Source: Arenimonas malthae CC-JY-1
GTDB taxonomy: Bacteria > Pseudomonadota > Gammaproteobacteria > Xanthomonadales > Xanthomonadaceae
Length of the DNA stretch: 49,091 nt
NCBI RefSeq assembly: GCF_000747075.1
Contig: NZ_AVCH01000021.1
Coordinates: 1 to 49,091, forward strand
Reading direction: 5' to 3'
Part shown: piece by piece, positions 7,718 through 18,551 of the stretch
How positions within the stretch are numbered: position 1 is the first letter of the stretch
Layout: every line of letters begins with the position of its first letter
Position numbers and translations under genes: made by a program
Notes under the pieces: generated by a model
Seen by the model: the letters and a program-made list of their open reading frames with translations, nothing else
Told to the model about the DNA's origin: nothing
Databases searched by the model: none

Positions 7718-8437
7718 ATGGTCGAACCGACGACGAGCTTCACCGAGCGCCTGAAGGCGCGCCTGCAGGGCAAGCTGGTTTCCGTGCACGAGGCGCTGGG
7801 CGAGACCACCGTCGAGATCGCGCCCGAGGCCTGGGCCGATGCGGCGCGCATCCTTCGCGACGACGCCGAGCTGGGCTTCGAGCAACTCATCGACCTGTGC
7901 GGCGTGGACTACCTGGGCTACGGCGAGGACGAGTGGGACACCAGCGACGTGTCCTCCGAGGGCTTCTCGCGCGGCGTGGAAGGCGCCGGCCCGGGCCGCT
8001 TCGACTGGGAAAACCGCCCGCGCGGCAACGGCCCCGAGCGCCGCTTCGCCGTGGTCGTGCACCTGATGTCGGTGCGGCACAACCGCCGCCTGCGCATCCG
8101 CTGCTTCGCCGCCGACAACAGCCTCCCGGTAGTGCCTTCGCTGGTCGACGTGTACCCGGTGGCGAACTGGTTCGAGCGCGAGTGCTTCGACCTGTTCGGC
8201 GTCGTGTTCGAGGGCCATCCGGACCTGCGCCGCATCCTCACCGACTACGGCTTCGTCGGCCACCCGTTCCGCAAGGACTTCCCGCTGACCGGCAACGTCG
8301 AGGTGCGTTACGACGCCGAGCGCAAGCGCGTGGTCTACGAACCGGTTTCGATCGAGCCGCGCGTCGGCGTGCCGCGCGTGGTGCGCGAGGACTCGCGCTG
8401 GCAGCAGGCCGCCACCGAGCGGCCGAGCAAGGACTGA
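7718..8437 (+). CDS. nuoC: NADH-quinone oxidoreductase subunit C
   Basis: 30-kDa-type connecting subunit (239 aa), separate from nuoD, unlike the NuoCD fusion of E. coli. The signature [20 protein letters not shown] followed by [12 protein letters not shown] is intact. Between the core strands (about residues 70-105) sits a charged Gly/Arg-rich insert ([20 protein letters not shown]...) that is absent from many NuoC proteins and which I associate with xanthomonads. It lies 16 bases after nuoB; AAGGA is about 13 bases before the ATG. Confidence 0.97.
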   Translation: MVEPTTSFTERLKARLQGKLVSVHEALGETTVEIAPEAWADAARILRDDAELGFEQLIDLCGVDYLGYGEDEWDTSDVSSEGFSRGVEGAGPGRFDWENRPRGNGPERRFAVVVHLMSVRHNRRLRIRCFAADNSLPVVPSLVDVYPVANWFERECFDLFGVVFEGHPDLRRILTDYGFVGHPFRKDFPLTGNVEVRYDAERKRVVYEPVSIEPRVGVPRVVREDSRWQQAATERPSKD

Positions 8438-8443
8438 CGGGCC

Positions 8444-9700
8444 ATGACCCAGGAAATCCGCAACTACACCCTCAACTTCGGCCCGCAGCACCCGGCCGCG
8501 CACGGCGTGCTGCGCCTGGTGCTGGAAATGGACGGCGAGGTCGTGCAGCGCGCCGACCCGCACGTGGGCCTGCTGCACCGCGGCACCGAGAAGCTGGCCG
8601 AGTCCAAGCCCTACAACCAGTCCATCGGCTACATGGACCGGCTCGACTACGTCTCGATGATGTGCAACGAGCACGCCTACGTGCGCGCCATCGAGAAGCT
8701 CATGGGCATCGAGGCCCCGGAGCGCGCGCAGTACATCCGCACGATGTTCGACGAGATCACCCGCATCCTGAACCACCTGATGTGGATCGGCTCGAACGGC
8801 CTCGACCTGGGCGCGATGGCGGTGTTCCTGTACGCCTTCCGCGAGCGCGAGGAGCTGATGGACTGCTACGAGGCGGTCTCCGGCGCGCGCATGCACGCCA
8901 CCTACTACCGCCCGGGCGGCGTCGCGCGCGACCTGCCGGACACCATGCCGAAGTACCGCGAGTCGCCGTGGCGCAAGGGCGCCGAACTCAAGCGCGTGAA
9001 CGAGTGGCGCGAGGGCTCGATGCTCGATTTCCTCGACGCCTTCTGCGACGACTTCCCGCGCCGCGTCGACGAATACGAAACCCTGCTCACCGACAACCGC
9101 ATCTGGAAGCAGCGCACCGTCGGCATCGGCGTGGTGCCCACCGACATGGCCCTGGCCTGGGGCATGACCGGCCCGATGCTGCGTGGTTCCGGCCTGGCCT
9201 GGGACCTGCGCAAGAAGCAGCCCTACGCCGCCTACGACAAGGTGGACTTCGACATCCCGGTGGGCGTGCAGGGCGACTGCTACGACCGCTACCTGGTGCG
9301 CGTCGAGGAAATGCGCCAGTCCAACCGCATCATCAAGCAGTGCGTCCAGTGGCTGCGCGCCAACCCCGGTCCGGTCATGGTCCGCAACTTCAAGGTCGCG
9401 CCGCCGCGCCGCGCCGAGATGAAGGACGACATGGAAGCGCTGATCCACCACTTCAAGCTCTTCACCGAGGGCTACAGCGTGCCCGCCGGCGAGGCCTACG
9501 CCGCGGTCGAGGCCCCGAAGGGCGAGTTCGGCGCCTACATCGTCTCCGACGGCGCCAACAAGCCCTTCCGCCTGAAGCTGCGCGCGCCGGGCTTCGCCCA
9601 CCTGTCGTCCATGGACGCGATCGTGCGCGGCCACATGCTGCCCGACGTGGTCGCCATGATCGGCACCTACGACGTCGTCTTCGGCGAAATCGATCGCTAA
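8444..9700 (+). CDS. nuoD: NADH-quinone oxidoreductase subunit D
   Basis: 49-kDa-type subunit (418 aa) that forms the quinone cavity together with NuoB. It shows the N-terminal [21 protein letters not shown] motif region containing the quinone-headgroup histidine, [14 protein letters not shown], and the [11 protein letters not shown] segment that supplies the quinone-site tyrosine. The C-terminus [23 protein letters not shown] is typical. It lies 6 bases after nuoC. Confidence 0.98.
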   Translation: MTQEIRNYTLNFGPQHPAAHGVLRLVLEMDGEVVQRADPHVGLLHRGTEKLAESKPYNQSIGYMDRLDYVSMMCNEHAYVRAIEKLMGIEAPERAQYIRTMFDEITRILNHLMWIGSNGLDLGAMAVFLYAFREREELMDCYEAVSGARMHATYYRPGGVARDLPDTMPKYRESPWRKGAELKRVNEWREGSMLDFLDAFCDDFPRRVDEYETLLTDNRIWKQRTVGIGVVPTDMALAWGMTGPMLRGSGLAWDLRKKQPYAAYDKVDFDIPVGVQGDCYDRYLVRVEEMRQSNRIIKQCVQWLRANPGPVMVRNFKVAPPRRAEMKDDMEALIHHFKLFTEGYSVPAGEAYAAVEAPKGEFGAYIVSDGANKPFRLKLRAPGFAHLSSMDAIVRGHMLPDVVAMIGTYDVVFGEIDR

Positions 9701-9714
9701 GGATTGCCTGACCG

Positions 9715-10242
9715 ATGAAAGCCACCGGTAACTTCGCCGCCTGCCAGAACGTCGACCCCCTGGTCGCGCTGACCGACGACACCCGCGCCCACATCGACCA
9801 CTGGGTCGCCAAGTTCCCGCCCGACCGCAAGCGTTCGGCCGTGATCCAGGGCCTGATGGCCGCGCAGGAGCAGAACGGCGGCTGGCTGAGCGACGAGATC
9901 ATCGCCGCCACCGCCAAGTACCTCGGCATCCCGCCCGTGTGGGCCTACGAGGTCGCCACCTTCTATTCGATGTTCGACCTGCAGCCGGTCGGCCGGCACA
10001 AGGTCGCCATCTGCACCAACATCAGCTGCTGGCTCAATGGCGCCGAGGACATGGTGCGCCACTGCGAGCGCAAGCTCGGCATCAAGCACGGCGAGAGCAC
10101 GCCCGACGGCCGCATCTTCCTGAAGGTCGAGGAAGAGTGCGTGGCCGCCTGCGCCGCCGCGCCCGTGATGCTGATCGACGGGCATTACCACGAGAAGCTG
10201 ACCGCCGAGCAGGTGGACAAGCTGCTCGACGGACTGGAGTGA
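9715..10242 (+). CDS. nuoE: NADH-quinone oxidoreductase subunit E
   Basis: 24-kDa thioredoxin-like [2Fe-2S] subunit (175 aa; cluster N1a) of the NADH dehydrogenase module. The four ligands are in CTNISC (C-x4-C) and CVAAC (C-x3-C). The preceding [20 protein letters not shown] segment is characteristic. TAAGGA is about 13 bases before the ATG. Confidence 0.97.
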   Translation: MKATGNFAACQNVDPLVALTDDTRAHIDHWVAKFPPDRKRSAVIQGLMAAQEQNGGWLSDEIIAATAKYLGIPPVWAYEVATFYSMFDLQPVGRHKVAICTNISCWLNGAEDMVRHCERKLGIKHGESTPDGRIFLKVEEECVAACAAAPVMLIDGHYHEKLTAEQVDKLLDGLE

Positions 10243-10250
10243 TCGAGGCA

Positions 10251-11618
10251 ATGGCGCACCATTCCCACTATTCCGAGGGTTACGGCCCGGTCGGCCCGGC
10301 GCCGCAGGAGCACAACGTCGTCTACACGACGCTGCACTTCGACAAGCCCTGGTCGTACGAGAACTACCTCAAGACGGGCGGTTACGCCGCCTGGCGCAAG
10401 ATCCTGTCCGAGAAGATGGACCCGGCCGCGGTCATCGACATGGTCAAGCAGTCCGGCCTGCGCGGCCGCGGCGGCGCGGGCTTCCCGACCGGCCTGAAGT
10501 GGAGCTTCATGCCCCGCAGCGCGCCGGGCCAGAAGTACATCCTGTGCAACTCGGACGAATCCGAGCCGGGCACCTGCAAGGACCGCGACATCCTGCGCTA
10601 CAACCCGCACGCGGTGATCGAGGGCATGGCCATCGCCTGCTACGCCACCGGCTGCACCGTGGGCTACAACTACCTGCGCGGCGAGTTCCACCACGAGCCG
10701 TTCGAGCACTTCGAGGAAGCGCTCAGGGAAGCCTACGCCAACGGCTGGCTGGGCAAGGACATCCTGGGCTCGGGCGTCGACGTGGACATCCACGCCGCGC
10801 TGGGCGCCGGCGCCTACATCTGCGGTGAAGAGACCGCCATGATGGAGTCGCTGGAAGGCAAGAAGGGCCAGCCGCGCTTCAAGCCGCCGTTCCCGGCCAA
10901 CTACGGCCTGTTCGGCAAGCCCACCACCATCAACAACACCGAAACCTACGCCTCGGTGCCGGCGATCGTCCGCAACGGCGCCGAATGGTTCCTCAACCTC
11001 GGCAAGCCCAACAACGGCGGCCCGAAGGTGTTCTCGGTGTCCGGCCACGTCAACAACCCGGGCAACTTCGAGATCCGCCTGGGCACGCCCTTCAGCGAAC
11101 TGCTGGCCATGGCCGGCGGCGTGAAGGGCGGCCGCAAGCTCAAGGCGGTGATCCCGGGCGGCTCGTCCATGCCGGTGCTGCCGGCCGAAACGATGATGGC
11201 CTGCACCATGGACTACGACTCGATCCAGAAGGCTGGTTCGGGCCTCGGCTCGGGCGCGGTCATCGTGATGGACGAGACCACCTGCATGGTCCGCGCCTGC
11301 CAGCGGATCGCGCGCTTCTACTACGCCGAGTCCTGCGGCCAGTGCACGCCCTGCCGCGAGGGCACGGGCTGGATGTACCGCATGCTGACCCGCATCGTCG
11401 AAGGCAAGGCCACGCTCGACGACCTGCACATGCTCAAGGGGGCCGCCGGCCAGATCGAAGGCCACACCATCTGCGCCTTCGGCGAAGCCGCCGCCTGGCC
11501 GGTGCAGGGCTTCCTGCGCCACTTCTGGCCGGAATTCGAATACGCCATCGTCCACAAGCGTTTCTACGTCGACGACCTCGCCAAGGGCCAGGTCGCCACC
11601 ACGGAGCAGGCTGCATGA
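10251..11618 (+). CDS. nuoF: NADH-quinone oxidoreductase subunit F
   Basis: 51-kDa catalytic subunit (455 aa) that oxidises NADH through FMN and cluster N3. It shows the FMN/NADH Gly-rich segment [15 protein letters not shown], the [13 protein letters not shown] segment and the [4Fe-4S] ligands in [12 protein letters not shown] plus HTICAFG. A histidine-rich N-terminus ([12 protein letters not shown]) precedes the family core. The start at ATG 10251 is 8 bases after nuoE. The stop overlaps the nuoG start (ATGA). Confidence 0.98.
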   Translation: MAHHSHYSEGYGPVGPAPQEHNVVYTTLHFDKPWSYENYLKTGGYAAWRKILSEKMDPAAVIDMVKQSGLRGRGGAGFPTGLKWSFMPRSAPGQKYILCNSDESEPGTCKDRDILRYNPHAVIEGMAIACYATGCTVGYNYLRGEFHHEPFEHFEEALREAYANGWLGKDILGSGVDVDIHAALGAGAYICGEETAMMESLEGKKGQPRFKPPFPANYGLFGKPTTINNTETYASVPAIVRNGAEWFLNLGKPNNGGPKVFSVSGHVNNPGNFEIRLGTPFSELLAMAGGVKGGRKLKAVIPGGSSMPVLPAETMMACTMDYDSIQKAGSGLGSGAVIVMDETTCMVRACQRIARFYYAESCGQCTPCREGTGWMYRMLTRIVEGKATLDDLHMLKGAAGQIEGHTICAFGEAAAWPVQGFLRHFWPEFEYAIVHKRFYVDDLAKGQVATTEQAA

Positions 11619-13915
11619 GCGCCCAGCCCACCAACACCACCGCGCCGGACGTGGTGAACATCGAGATCGACGGCAAGGCCCTGCAGGCGCCGAAGGGTTC
11701 GATGATCATCCAGGCCGCCGACAAGGCCGGCATCGCCATCCCGCGCTTCTGCTACCACGAGAAGCTGCCCATCGCGGCCAACTGCCGCATGTGCCTGGTG
11801 GACGTCGAGAAGATGCCCAAGCCCGCGCCGGCCTGCGCCACGCCGGTGATGGAAGGCATGAAGGTCACCACCCAGACCAAGCGCGCGCTCGATGCGCAGC
11901 GCAACGTCATGGAGTTCCTGCTCATCAACCACCCGCTGGACTGCCCGATCTGCGACCAGGGCGGCGAGTGCGAGCTGCAGGACGTGTCCATGGGCTACGG
12001 CCGCTCGGTGTCGCGCTACGTCGACCGCAAGCGCGTGGTGCCGGACGAAGACCTGGGTTCGCTGGTCGCCACCGACATGACCCGCTGCATCCAGTGCACG
12101 CGCTGCATCCGCTTCACCGCGGACGTGGCCGGCACCTTCGAACTCGGCGGCATGAACCGCGGCGAGCGCCTGCAGATCGGCACCTACGACGGCAAGCCGC
12201 TGATGACCGAGCTGTCGGGCAACGTCATCGACGTCTGCCCGGTCGGCGCGCTCACCAACAAGGTGTTCCGCTTCCGCGCCCGCGCCTGGGAGCTGGTGGC
12301 GCGCGAGTCCGTCGGCTACCACGACGCGCTCGGCTCCAACCTGTTCCTGCACGCCCGCCGCGGCGACGTCCTGCGCACCGTGCCGCGCGACAACGAGGCG
12401 GTTAACGAGTGCTGGCTGTCGGACCGCGACCGCTATTCGCACCAGGGCCTGCAGGCCGCCGACCGCGCCACCCGCCCGTTGGTCCGCGAGGGCGACGCCT
12501 GGCGCGAAGCCTCGTGGGACGAGGCGCTGGCGCTGGCCGGCAAGCTGCTCAAGGACGCCGGTGAATCGCTGGGCGTGCTGGCCCACCCGGCCACGTCGAA
12601 CGAAGAGGGCGCGCTGCTCGCGGCCCTGGCCAGGGGCCTGGGCACCGGCAACGTCGACCACCGCCTGAGGGCCATCGACTTCGCCGACGCGGCTTTCGCC
12701 GAGCCGTTCGAACTGCCGGCCGCCGAACTCGAGAACGCCGACGCCGTGCTGCTGGTCGGCTGCAACCTGCGCCACGAGGTTCCGCTGCTGCACCAGCGCC
12801 TGCACAAGGCCGGCAAGCGCGGCGCCAAGGTGTTCGCCATCAATCCCGTGGACTTCGAGTTCACCTTCCCGGTCGCAGGCAAGCGCGTGGTCGCGCCTTC
12901 GCTGCTGCCGGGTGCGCTGGGCGCGGTGGCCCGGGCCGCCGGCGCCACGCTGCCGGGCGGCGTGCCCGCCGAGGATTTCGAAACCGCGAAGGCCATGGCC
13001 GACGCCCTGCAGAAGGGCGGCCAGGCCGTCATCGTGCTGGGCGAGCTGGCCGAGAACCACCCGCAGGCCTCCTGGCTGCGCGCCACCGCGCGTGCCCTGG
13101 CCGGCGCCACCGGTGCCCGCGTCAACCGCATCCCGCAGGGCGCCAATGCCCTGGGCCTGGCGCGCCACGGCCTGCGCCCGCAGGGGCAGGGCAAGGACGC
13201 CGGCGCCATGCTGGCCCAGCCGCTGCCGGCCTACCTGCTGTACGGCGTCGAGCCGCAGTACGACTTCGCGCACGGCGCCCAGGCGCTCAAGGCCCTGGCC
13301 GGCGCCAGGGTCGTGGCCTTCGCGGCCTTCGCCAGCGAAGAGCTGAAGAAGCTGGCGCAGGTGATCCTGCCGATCGGCCTGCTGCCTGAAATCGAGGCCA
13401 CGCTGACCAACCTCGACGGCACCGACCAGTCCACCCAGGCCGGCGCCAAGCTGCCGGGCGATGCCCGCGCCGGCTGGCGCGTGCTGCGCGCCCTCGGCGG
13501 CCAGCTCGGCCTGCCGGGCTTCGCCTTCACCGACCTGGCCGGCCTGCGCGCCGGGCTGCAGCCGCAGGCGCCTGCCGCGGGCACCGGCTTGGCCGTCGCG
13601 CCGAAGGCCGAGCCGGGCCTGGAGCGCATCGACAGCACGCCGATCTACCGCGGTGACGCCGTGCTGCGCCGTTCGGCCGCGCTCAACGCGCACCCGCTGA
13701 CGGTGGGCGCGCGACTGGTGCTGCACCCGGAGGACGCGCTGGCCCGCGGCCTGTCCGAGGGCGGCATGGCCAAGCTTGGCGACGGCCACGGCAACGCCGT
13801 GCTGCCGGTGGCCATCAGCGCCCGCGTCGCCAAGGGCGCCGCCTGGATCGAGAACAGCTACGAGGCCACGGCGCCGATCGCGCCGTCGGCCCGGCTCGCG
13901 GTGGTGGGAGCCTGA
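11615..13915 (+). CDS. nuoG: NADH-quinone oxidoreductase subunit G, without N7 ligands
   Basis: Large peripheral subunit (766 aa) carrying an electron wire. An N-terminal [2Fe-2S] domain has Cys in FCYHEK, CRMC and CATPV. The His/Cys cluster segment is [19 protein letters not shown], then a further [4Fe-4S] set CIQCTRC with CPVGAL. After that a molybdopterin-oxidoreductase-like region follows. Where E. coli NuoG has the C-x2-C-x3-C of the extra cluster N7, this protein has [14 protein letters not shown] with no cysteine; only the distal Cys (NECWLSD) is present. That resembles mitochondrial and alphaproteobacterial NuoG. The C-terminal part is less conserved. It starts within the nuoF stop and its stop overlaps nuoH. 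Confidence 0.97.
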   Translation: MSAQPTNTTAPDVVNIEIDGKALQAPKGSMIIQAADKAGIAIPRFCYHEKLPIAANCRMCLVDVEKMPKPAPACATPVMEGMKVTTQTKRALDAQRNVMEFLLINHPLDCPICDQGGECELQDVSMGYGRSVSRYVDRKRVVPDEDLGSLVATDMTRCIQCTRCIRFTADVAGTFELGGMNRGERLQIGTYDGKPLMTELSGNVIDVCPVGALTNKVFRFRARAWELVARESVGYHDALGSNLFLHARRGDVLRTVPRDNEAVNECWLSDRDRYSHQGLQAADRATRPLVREGDAWREASWDEALALAGKLLKDAGESLGVLAHPATSNEEGALLAALARGLGTGNVDHRLRAIDFADAAFAEPFELPAAELENADAVLLVGCNLRHEVPLLHQRLHKAGKRGAKVFAINPVDFEFTFPVAGKRVVAPSLLPGALGAVARAAGATLPGGVPAEDFETAKAMADALQKGGQAVIVLGELAENHPQASWLRATARALAGATGARVNRIPQGANALGLARHGLRPQGQGKDAGAMLAQPLPAYLLYGVEPQYDFAHGAQALKALAGARVVAFAAFASEELKKLAQVILPIGLLPEIEATLTNLDGTDQSTQAGAKLPGDARAGWRVLRALGGQLGLPGFAFTDLAGLRAGLQPQAPAAGTGLAVAPKAEPGLERIDSTPIYRGDAVLRRSAALNAHPLTVGARLVLHPEDALARGLSEGGMAKLGDGHGNAVLPVAISARVAKGAAWIENSYEATAPIAPSARLAVVGA

Positions 13916-14976
13916 TGATGATCGACCCGATCCGCGAATTCTTCCTGGCCTTCGGCGACATCGGCCTGGTCGTCTGGACCCTGGTCAAGATCCTCGTGAT
14001 CACCCTGCCGGTGGTCGTGGGCGTGGCCTTCTACACGCTGGCCGAGCGCAAGGTGATCGGCTGGATGCACGTGCGCCACGGACCGCAGTTCATCGGCGGC
14101 TTCATGGGCATCGGCTTCATCCAGGCCTTCGCCGACGTGTTCAAGATGCTGTTCAAGGAGCTGGTGGTCCCGACCAACGCCAGCCCGCTGCTGTTCCGGC
14201 TGGCGCCGCTGTTGGCGCTGGCCCCGGCGCTGGCCGCGTGGGCGGTGATCCCGTTCGACGACGGCGTGGTGCTGGCCGACGTCAATGCCGGCCTGCTGGT
14301 GCTGCTGGCCCTGACCTCGATGGGCGTGTACGGCATCATCGTCGGCGGCTGGGCCTCGAACTCGAAGTACGCGGTGCTGGGCGCGCTGCGTTCGGCGGCG
14401 CAGGTGATCAGCTACGAAATCGCCATGGGCTTCGCCCTGGTGGGCGTGCTGGTGGCCGCGGGCACGATGAACCTCAGCGAGATCGTCATGGCCCAGTCGG
14501 GCAACGGCGGCCTGCTTGAGTGGTTCTTCATCCCGTTGTTCCCGCTGTTCATCATCTACTTCATCTCGGGCGTGGCCGAAACCAACCGCGCGCCCTTCGA
14601 CGTCGCCGAAGGCGAGTCGGAGATCGTGGCCGGCTTCCACGTGGAGTACTCGGGCTCGGCCTTCGCCATCTTCTTCCTGGCCGAATACGCCAACATGATG
14701 CTGGTGAGCTTCCTCACCGCCGTGCTGTTCCTGGGCGGCTGGCTGTCGCCGTTCCCGGCCTCCTGGGGCTTCCTGGGCGAGCCGGGCTGGTGGTGGCTGG
14801 CGGCCAAGTTCCTGTTCTTCGCCTTCAGCTTCCTGTGGTTCCGAGCCACCTTCCCGCGCTACCGCTACGACCAGATCATGCGCCTGGGCTGGAAGGTGTT
14901 CATCCCCATCACGATCTTCTGGATCTTCGTGACGGCCCTCATGGCCTACAACGAATGGTTCACGCTGGGCGCCTGA
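13915..14976 (+). CDS. nuoH: NADH-quinone oxidoreductase subunit H
   Basis: Membrane subunit (353 aa, about 8 TM) that joins the quinone cavity to the proton-pumping arm. Conserved stretches are [30 protein letters not shown], and the acidic loop [21 protein letters not shown] with EYSG. The ending [17 protein letters not shown] is typical. Two tandem ATGs (13915 and 13918) are possible starts; the first overlaps the nuoG stop (TGATGATG). Confidence 0.98.
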   Translation: MMIDPIREFFLAFGDIGLVVWTLVKILVITLPVVVGVAFYTLAERKVIGWMHVRHGPQFIGGFMGIGFIQAFADVFKMLFKELVVPTNASPLLFRLAPLLALAPALAAWAVIPFDDGVVLADVNAGLLVLLALTSMGVYGIIVGGWASNSKYAVLGALRSAAQVISYEIAMGFALVGVLVAAGTMNLSEIVMAQSGNGGLLEWFFIPLFPLFIIYFISGVAETNRAPFDVAEGESEIVAGFHVEYSGSAFAIFFLAEYANMMLVSFLTAVLFLGGWLSPFPASWGFLGEPGWWWLAAKFLFFAFSFLWFRATFPRYRYDQIMRLGWKVFIPITIFWIFVTALMAYNEWFTLGA

Positions 14977-14983
14977 GGAAGCC

Positions 14984-15472
14984 ATGAACCGCATCGCCAA
15001 CTACCTCAAGAGCCTCATGCTGCTGGAGCTCCTGGCCGGCATGAAGCTGACCCTGGGCTACATGTTCAAGCCCAAGTACACGCTCAACTACCCGTTCGAG
15101 AAGACCCCGCAGTCGCCGCGCTTCCGCGGCCTGCACGCGCTGCGCCGCTACCCGAACGGCGAAGAGCGCTGCATTGCCTGCAAGCTGTGCGAGGCGGTCT
15201 GCCCGGCGCTGGCCATCACCATCGACTCGGAGCCGCGCGCCGACGGTTCGCGCCGCACCACCCGCTACGACATCGACCTGTTCAAGTGCATCTTCTGCGG
15301 CTTCTGCGAGGAGAGCTGCCCGGTCGACTCCATCGTCGAGACCCACATCCACGAGTACCACTTCGAGAAGCGCGGCGAGAACATCGTCACCAAGCCGCAG
15401 TTGCTGGCCCTCGGCGACCGCCTCGAGGACGAGATCGCGCAGCGCCGGGCCGCCGACGCGGCGTTCCGGTGA
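14984..15472 (+). CDS. nuoI: NADH-quinone oxidoreductase subunit I
   Basis: Peripheral ferredoxin-like subunit (162 aa) with two [4Fe-4S] clusters N6a and N6b. Both 8Fe motifs are complete: [16 protein letters not shown] and [26 protein letters not shown] immediately before the ATG is a good ribosome site. nuoJ follows after 21 bases. Confidence 0.98.
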   Translation: MNRIANYLKSLMLLELLAGMKLTLGYMFKPKYTLNYPFEKTPQSPRFRGLHALRRYPNGEERCIACKLCEAVCPALAITIDSEPRADGSRRTTRYDIDLFKCIFCGFCEESCPVDSIVETHIHEYHFEKRGENIVTKPQLLALGDRLEDEIAQRRAADAAFR

Positions 15473-15493
15473 GGGCAGGGGACAAGGACTGAC

Positions 15494-16111
15494 ATGACTT
15501 ACGAACTCGCCGCCTTCTGGGCCTTCGCCTCGGTGACCGTGCTGGCCGCGCTGGGCGTCATCCTGGCCCGCAACCCGGTCCATGCCGTGCTCAGCCTGGT
15601 GCTGACCTTCTTCTCCGCCGCCTGCCTGTGGCTGCTGCTCCAGGCCGAGTTCCTCGGCGTGGTGCTGGTGCTGGTCTACATCGGCGCGGTGATGGTGCTG
15701 TTCCTGTTCGTGGTGATGATGCTCGACATCAACACCGCGCCGCTGCGCGAGGGCTTCGTGCGCTACCTGCCGCTGACCGGCGCCGTGGTGGTGGTGATGG
15801 CCGCCGAGATGGTGATGCTGATCGGCAGCAAGCGCTTCGAAGTCGGCCTGTCGGCGACCGACCCGGCCGCCGCGCTGGGCAAGACCAACATCCAGTGGAT
15901 CGGCGAGACCCTGTTCAGCAAGTACATCCTTCCGTTCGAGACCGCCGCGGTCATCCTGACCGTGGCCCTGGTGGTGGCGGTGATGCTGACCCTGCGCCGC
16001 CGCGAGGGCACCAAGCACCAGGATCCGTCGCGCCAGGTCGCCGTGCGCCGCGAGGACCGCGTGCGCCTGGTGAAGGTCCAGGCGGAACCGCGCCAGGAGG
16101 GCAACCCGTGA
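15494..16111 (+). CDS. nuoJ: NADH-quinone oxidoreductase subunit J
   Basis: Five-TM membrane subunit (205 aa). It has [20 protein letters not shown] and the key third helix [20 protein letters not shown] with FLFVVMML, whose pi-bulge region is part of the proton-coupling axis in complex I. The C-terminal 35 residues are a highly charged cytoplasmic tail ([14 protein letters not shown]...). The stop overlaps the GTG start of nuoK (GTGA). Confidence 0.96.
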   Translation: MTYELAAFWAFASVTVLAALGVILARNPVHAVLSLVLTFFSAACLWLLLQAEFLGVVLVLVYIGAVMVLFLFVVMMLDINTAPLREGFVRYLPLTGAVVVVMAAEMVMLIGSKRFEVGLSATDPAAALGKTNIQWIGETLFSKYILPFETAAVILTVALVVAVMLTLRRREGTKHQDPSRQVAVRREDRVRLVKVQAEPRQEGNP

Positions 16112-16413
16112 TCACGCTCGGCCATTACCTCGCGCTCGCCGCGGTGCTGTTCTGCCTGTCGGTCGCCGGCATCTTCATCAACCGCAAGAACGTCATCGTG
16201 CTGCTGATGTGCATCGAGCTGATGCTGCTCTCGGTGAACATCAACTTCGTGGCCTTCTCGCGCTTCCTGGGCGACGTCGACGGCCAGATCTTCGTCTTCT
16301 TCATCCTGACCGTGGCCGCCGCCGAGGCCGCCATCGGCCTGGCCATCCTGGTGACGCTGTTCCGCAACCGGCGGACCATCAACGTCGCCGAACTCGATTC
16401 GCTGAAGGGCTGA
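16108..16413 (+). CDS. nuoK: NADH-quinone oxidoreductase subunit K
   Basis: Three-TM antiporter-like subunit (101 aa; Mrp MnhC homologue). It keeps the two membrane glutamates needed for proton transfer, in [14 protein letters not shown] and in [14 protein letters not shown]. The GTG start at 16108 is coupled to the nuoJ stop by a 4-base overlap. Confidence 0.97.
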   Translation: MITLGHYLALAAVLFCLSVAGIFINRKNVIVLLMCIELMLLSVNINFVAFSRFLGDVDGQIFVFFILTVAAAEAAIGLAILVTLFRNRRTINVAELDSLKG

Positions 16414-16420
16414 GCGCGCG

Positions 16421-18532
16421 ATGATCCAGATGAACATCCTGTTGGTCATCGCCCTGGCGCCGCTGCTGGGTTCCATCATCGCGGGCCTGTTCGGCAAGCA
16501 GGTGGGCCGCGCCGGCGCGCACTGGGTGACCATCCTGGGCGTGGCGGTGAGCTGCGCGCTGTCGCTGCACGTGCTCTGGCAGTTCCTGTCCCAGGGCGCC
16601 GCGCCGTTCAACGAGAACGTCTACACCTTCTTCCAGGTGGGCGGCTATTCGGCACACGTTGGCTTCATGGTCGACAAGCTCACGGCCATGATGATGGTCG
16701 TGGTCACCTTCGTGTCGCTGCTGGTGCACGTCTACACCATCGGCTACATGGAAGAGGACCCGGGCTACCAGCGCTTCTTCAGCTACATCTCGCTGTTCAC
16801 CTTCAGCATGCTGATGCTGGTGATGAGCAACAACTTCCTGCAGCTGTTCTTCGGCTGGGAAGCGGTGGGCCTGGTGTCCTACCTGCTGATCGGCTTCTGG
16901 TACAAGCGCCCGACCGCCATCTTCGCCAACCTCAAGGCCTTCCTGGTCAACCGCGTCGGCGACTTCGGCTTCCTGCTCGGCATCGCCGGCGTGCTGGCCT
17001 GGATCGGCACGCTTGACTACGCCACCGCCTTCACCCACGCGGCCAACGCCGACCTCAATGCCACCTTCACCCTGTGGTCGGGCAAGATCGGCTTCGGCGG
17101 CTGGAGCTACGACGTGCTGTCGGGCCCGGTGCAGGTCGAGGTGATCAGCTTCATCTGCATCTGCCTGTTCATCGGCGCCATGGGCAAGTCGGCGCAGGTG
17201 CCGCTGCACGTGTGGCTGCCGGATTCCATGGAAGGCCCGACGCCGATCTCGGCGCTCATCCACGCCGCCACCATGGTGACCGCGGGCATCTTCATGGTGG
17301 CCCGCATGTCGCCTCTGTTCGAGCAGAGCGAGGCCGCGCTCAACTTCGTGCTGTTCGTTGGCGCGACAACCGCGTTCTTCACCGGCCTGATCGGCATCAT
17401 CCAGAACGACATCAAGCGCGTCGTGGCGTACTCCACCTTGTCGCAGCTGGGCTACATGACGGTCGCGCTGGGCGTGTCGGCCTACTCGGCGGCCGTGTTC
17501 CACCTGATGACCCACGCCTTCTTCAAGGCGCTGCTGTTCCTGGCGGCCGGCTCGGTGATCATCGGCATGCACCACGAGCAGGACATGCGCAAGATGGGCG
17601 GCCTGCGCAAGTACATGCCCATCACCTACTGGACCAGCCTGATCGGCACGCTGGCGCTGGTGGGCACGCCGTTCCTGTCGGGCTATTTCTCGAAGGACAC
17701 CATCATCGTCGCGGCCCAGATGGCGGCCAAGGACGGCGGCTGGGTGCAGCAGTACGGCTATTACGCGGTGCTGCTGGGCGTGTTCGTGACCAGTTTCTAC
17801 AGCTTCCGCCTGCTGTACCTCACCTTCCACGGCAAGGAGCGCTTCCGCGAGGCGGCCCACGACGGCCACCACGGCGACGCGCACCATGACGCCCACGGCG
17901 ACGACCATGGCCACCACGGCCCGGTCGAGCCGCACGAGTCGCCCTGGGTGGTGACGGTGCCGCTGGTGCTGCTGGCCATCCCGTCCATCCTGATCGGCTT
18001 CTTCACGGTCGGCCCGATGCTGTTCGGCGATTTCTTCCGCGGCGCCATCGAAGTGTTGCCCCAGCACGACACCGTGAAGCAGGCCGGCGAAGTGCTGTGG
18101 CACGGCGACCACGGCTGGTTCGATGCCGCGGTGGGCTTCGGCCTGCACTTCTACGGCTCGATCGTGTTCTGGCTGGCCTTCGCCGGCTTCGCCCTGGCGT
18201 CGTACATCTACCTGGTGAACCCGGCCCTGGCCGGCACCTTCGCCCGGGTGTTCGCGCCGGTCGTGCGCCTGCTCGAGAACAAGTACGGCTTCGACGACCT
18301 GTGGATCAAGGGCTTCGCGGGCGGCGGCATCAAGCTCGGCAAGTTCTCCTGGAAGAAGGCCGATGCCGGCCTGATCGACGGCCTGCTGGTGAACGGCTCC
18401 GCCACCCTGGTGGACCGCGTCGCCGGCATCGTGCGCCAGATTCAGACCGGTCGCCTCTACAACTACGCCTTCGCCATGATCCTCGGCCTCATCGTCCTCC
18501 TGGCGGTGCTGGTCAAGGTCGTCGGCGCCTGA
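16421..18532 (+). CDS. nuoL: NADH-quinone oxidoreductase subunit L, with His-rich loop
   Basis: Distal antiporter-like proton-pumping subunit with the long lateral helix. It has 703 aa against 613 in E. coli. Conserved TM5 glutamate (FFGWEAVGLVSYLLIGF), TM7 lysine (MGKSAQVPLHVWLPD) and SALIHAATMVTAG are present, as is KRVVAYSTLSQLGYM. Residues 480-506 form a hydrophilic loop with 10 histidines in 27 residues (HDGHHGDAHHDAHGDDHGHH onward). The last TM and the lateral helix lie downstream of that loop. Confidence 0.97.
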   Translation: MIQMNILLVIALAPLLGSIIAGLFGKQVGRAGAHWVTILGVAVSCALSLHVLWQFLSQGAAPFNENVYTFFQVGGYSAHVGFMVDKLTAMMMVVVTFVSLLVHVYTIGYMEEDPGYQRFFSYISLFTFSMLMLVMSNNFLQLFFGWEAVGLVSYLLIGFWYKRPTAIFANLKAFLVNRVGDFGFLLGIAGVLAWIGTLDYATAFTHAANADLNATFTLWSGKIGFGGWSYDVLSGPVQVEVISFICICLFIGAMGKSAQVPLHVWLPDSMEGPTPISALIHAATMVTAGIFMVARMSPLFEQSEAALNFVLFVGATTAFFTGLIGIIQNDIKRVVAYSTLSQLGYMTVALGVSAYSAAVFHLMTHAFFKALLFLAAGSVIIGMHHEQDMRKMGGLRKYMPITYWTSLIGTLALVGTPFLSGYFSKDTIIVAAQMAAKDGGWVQQYGYYAVLLGVFVTSFYSFRLLYLTFHGKERFREAAHDGHHGDAHHDAHGDDHGHHGPVEPHESPWVVTVPLVLLAIPSILIGFFTVGPMLFGDFFRGAIEVLPQHDTVKQAGEVLWHGDHGWFDAAVGFGLHFYGSIVFWLAFAGFALASYIYLVNPALAGTFARVFAPVVRLLENKYGFDDLWIKGFAGGGIKLGKFSWKKADAGLIDGLLVNGSATLVDRVAGIVRQIQTGRLYNYAFAMILGLIVLLAVLVKVVGA

Positions 18533-18551
18533 GACTGACAAGGAAGCCCTG

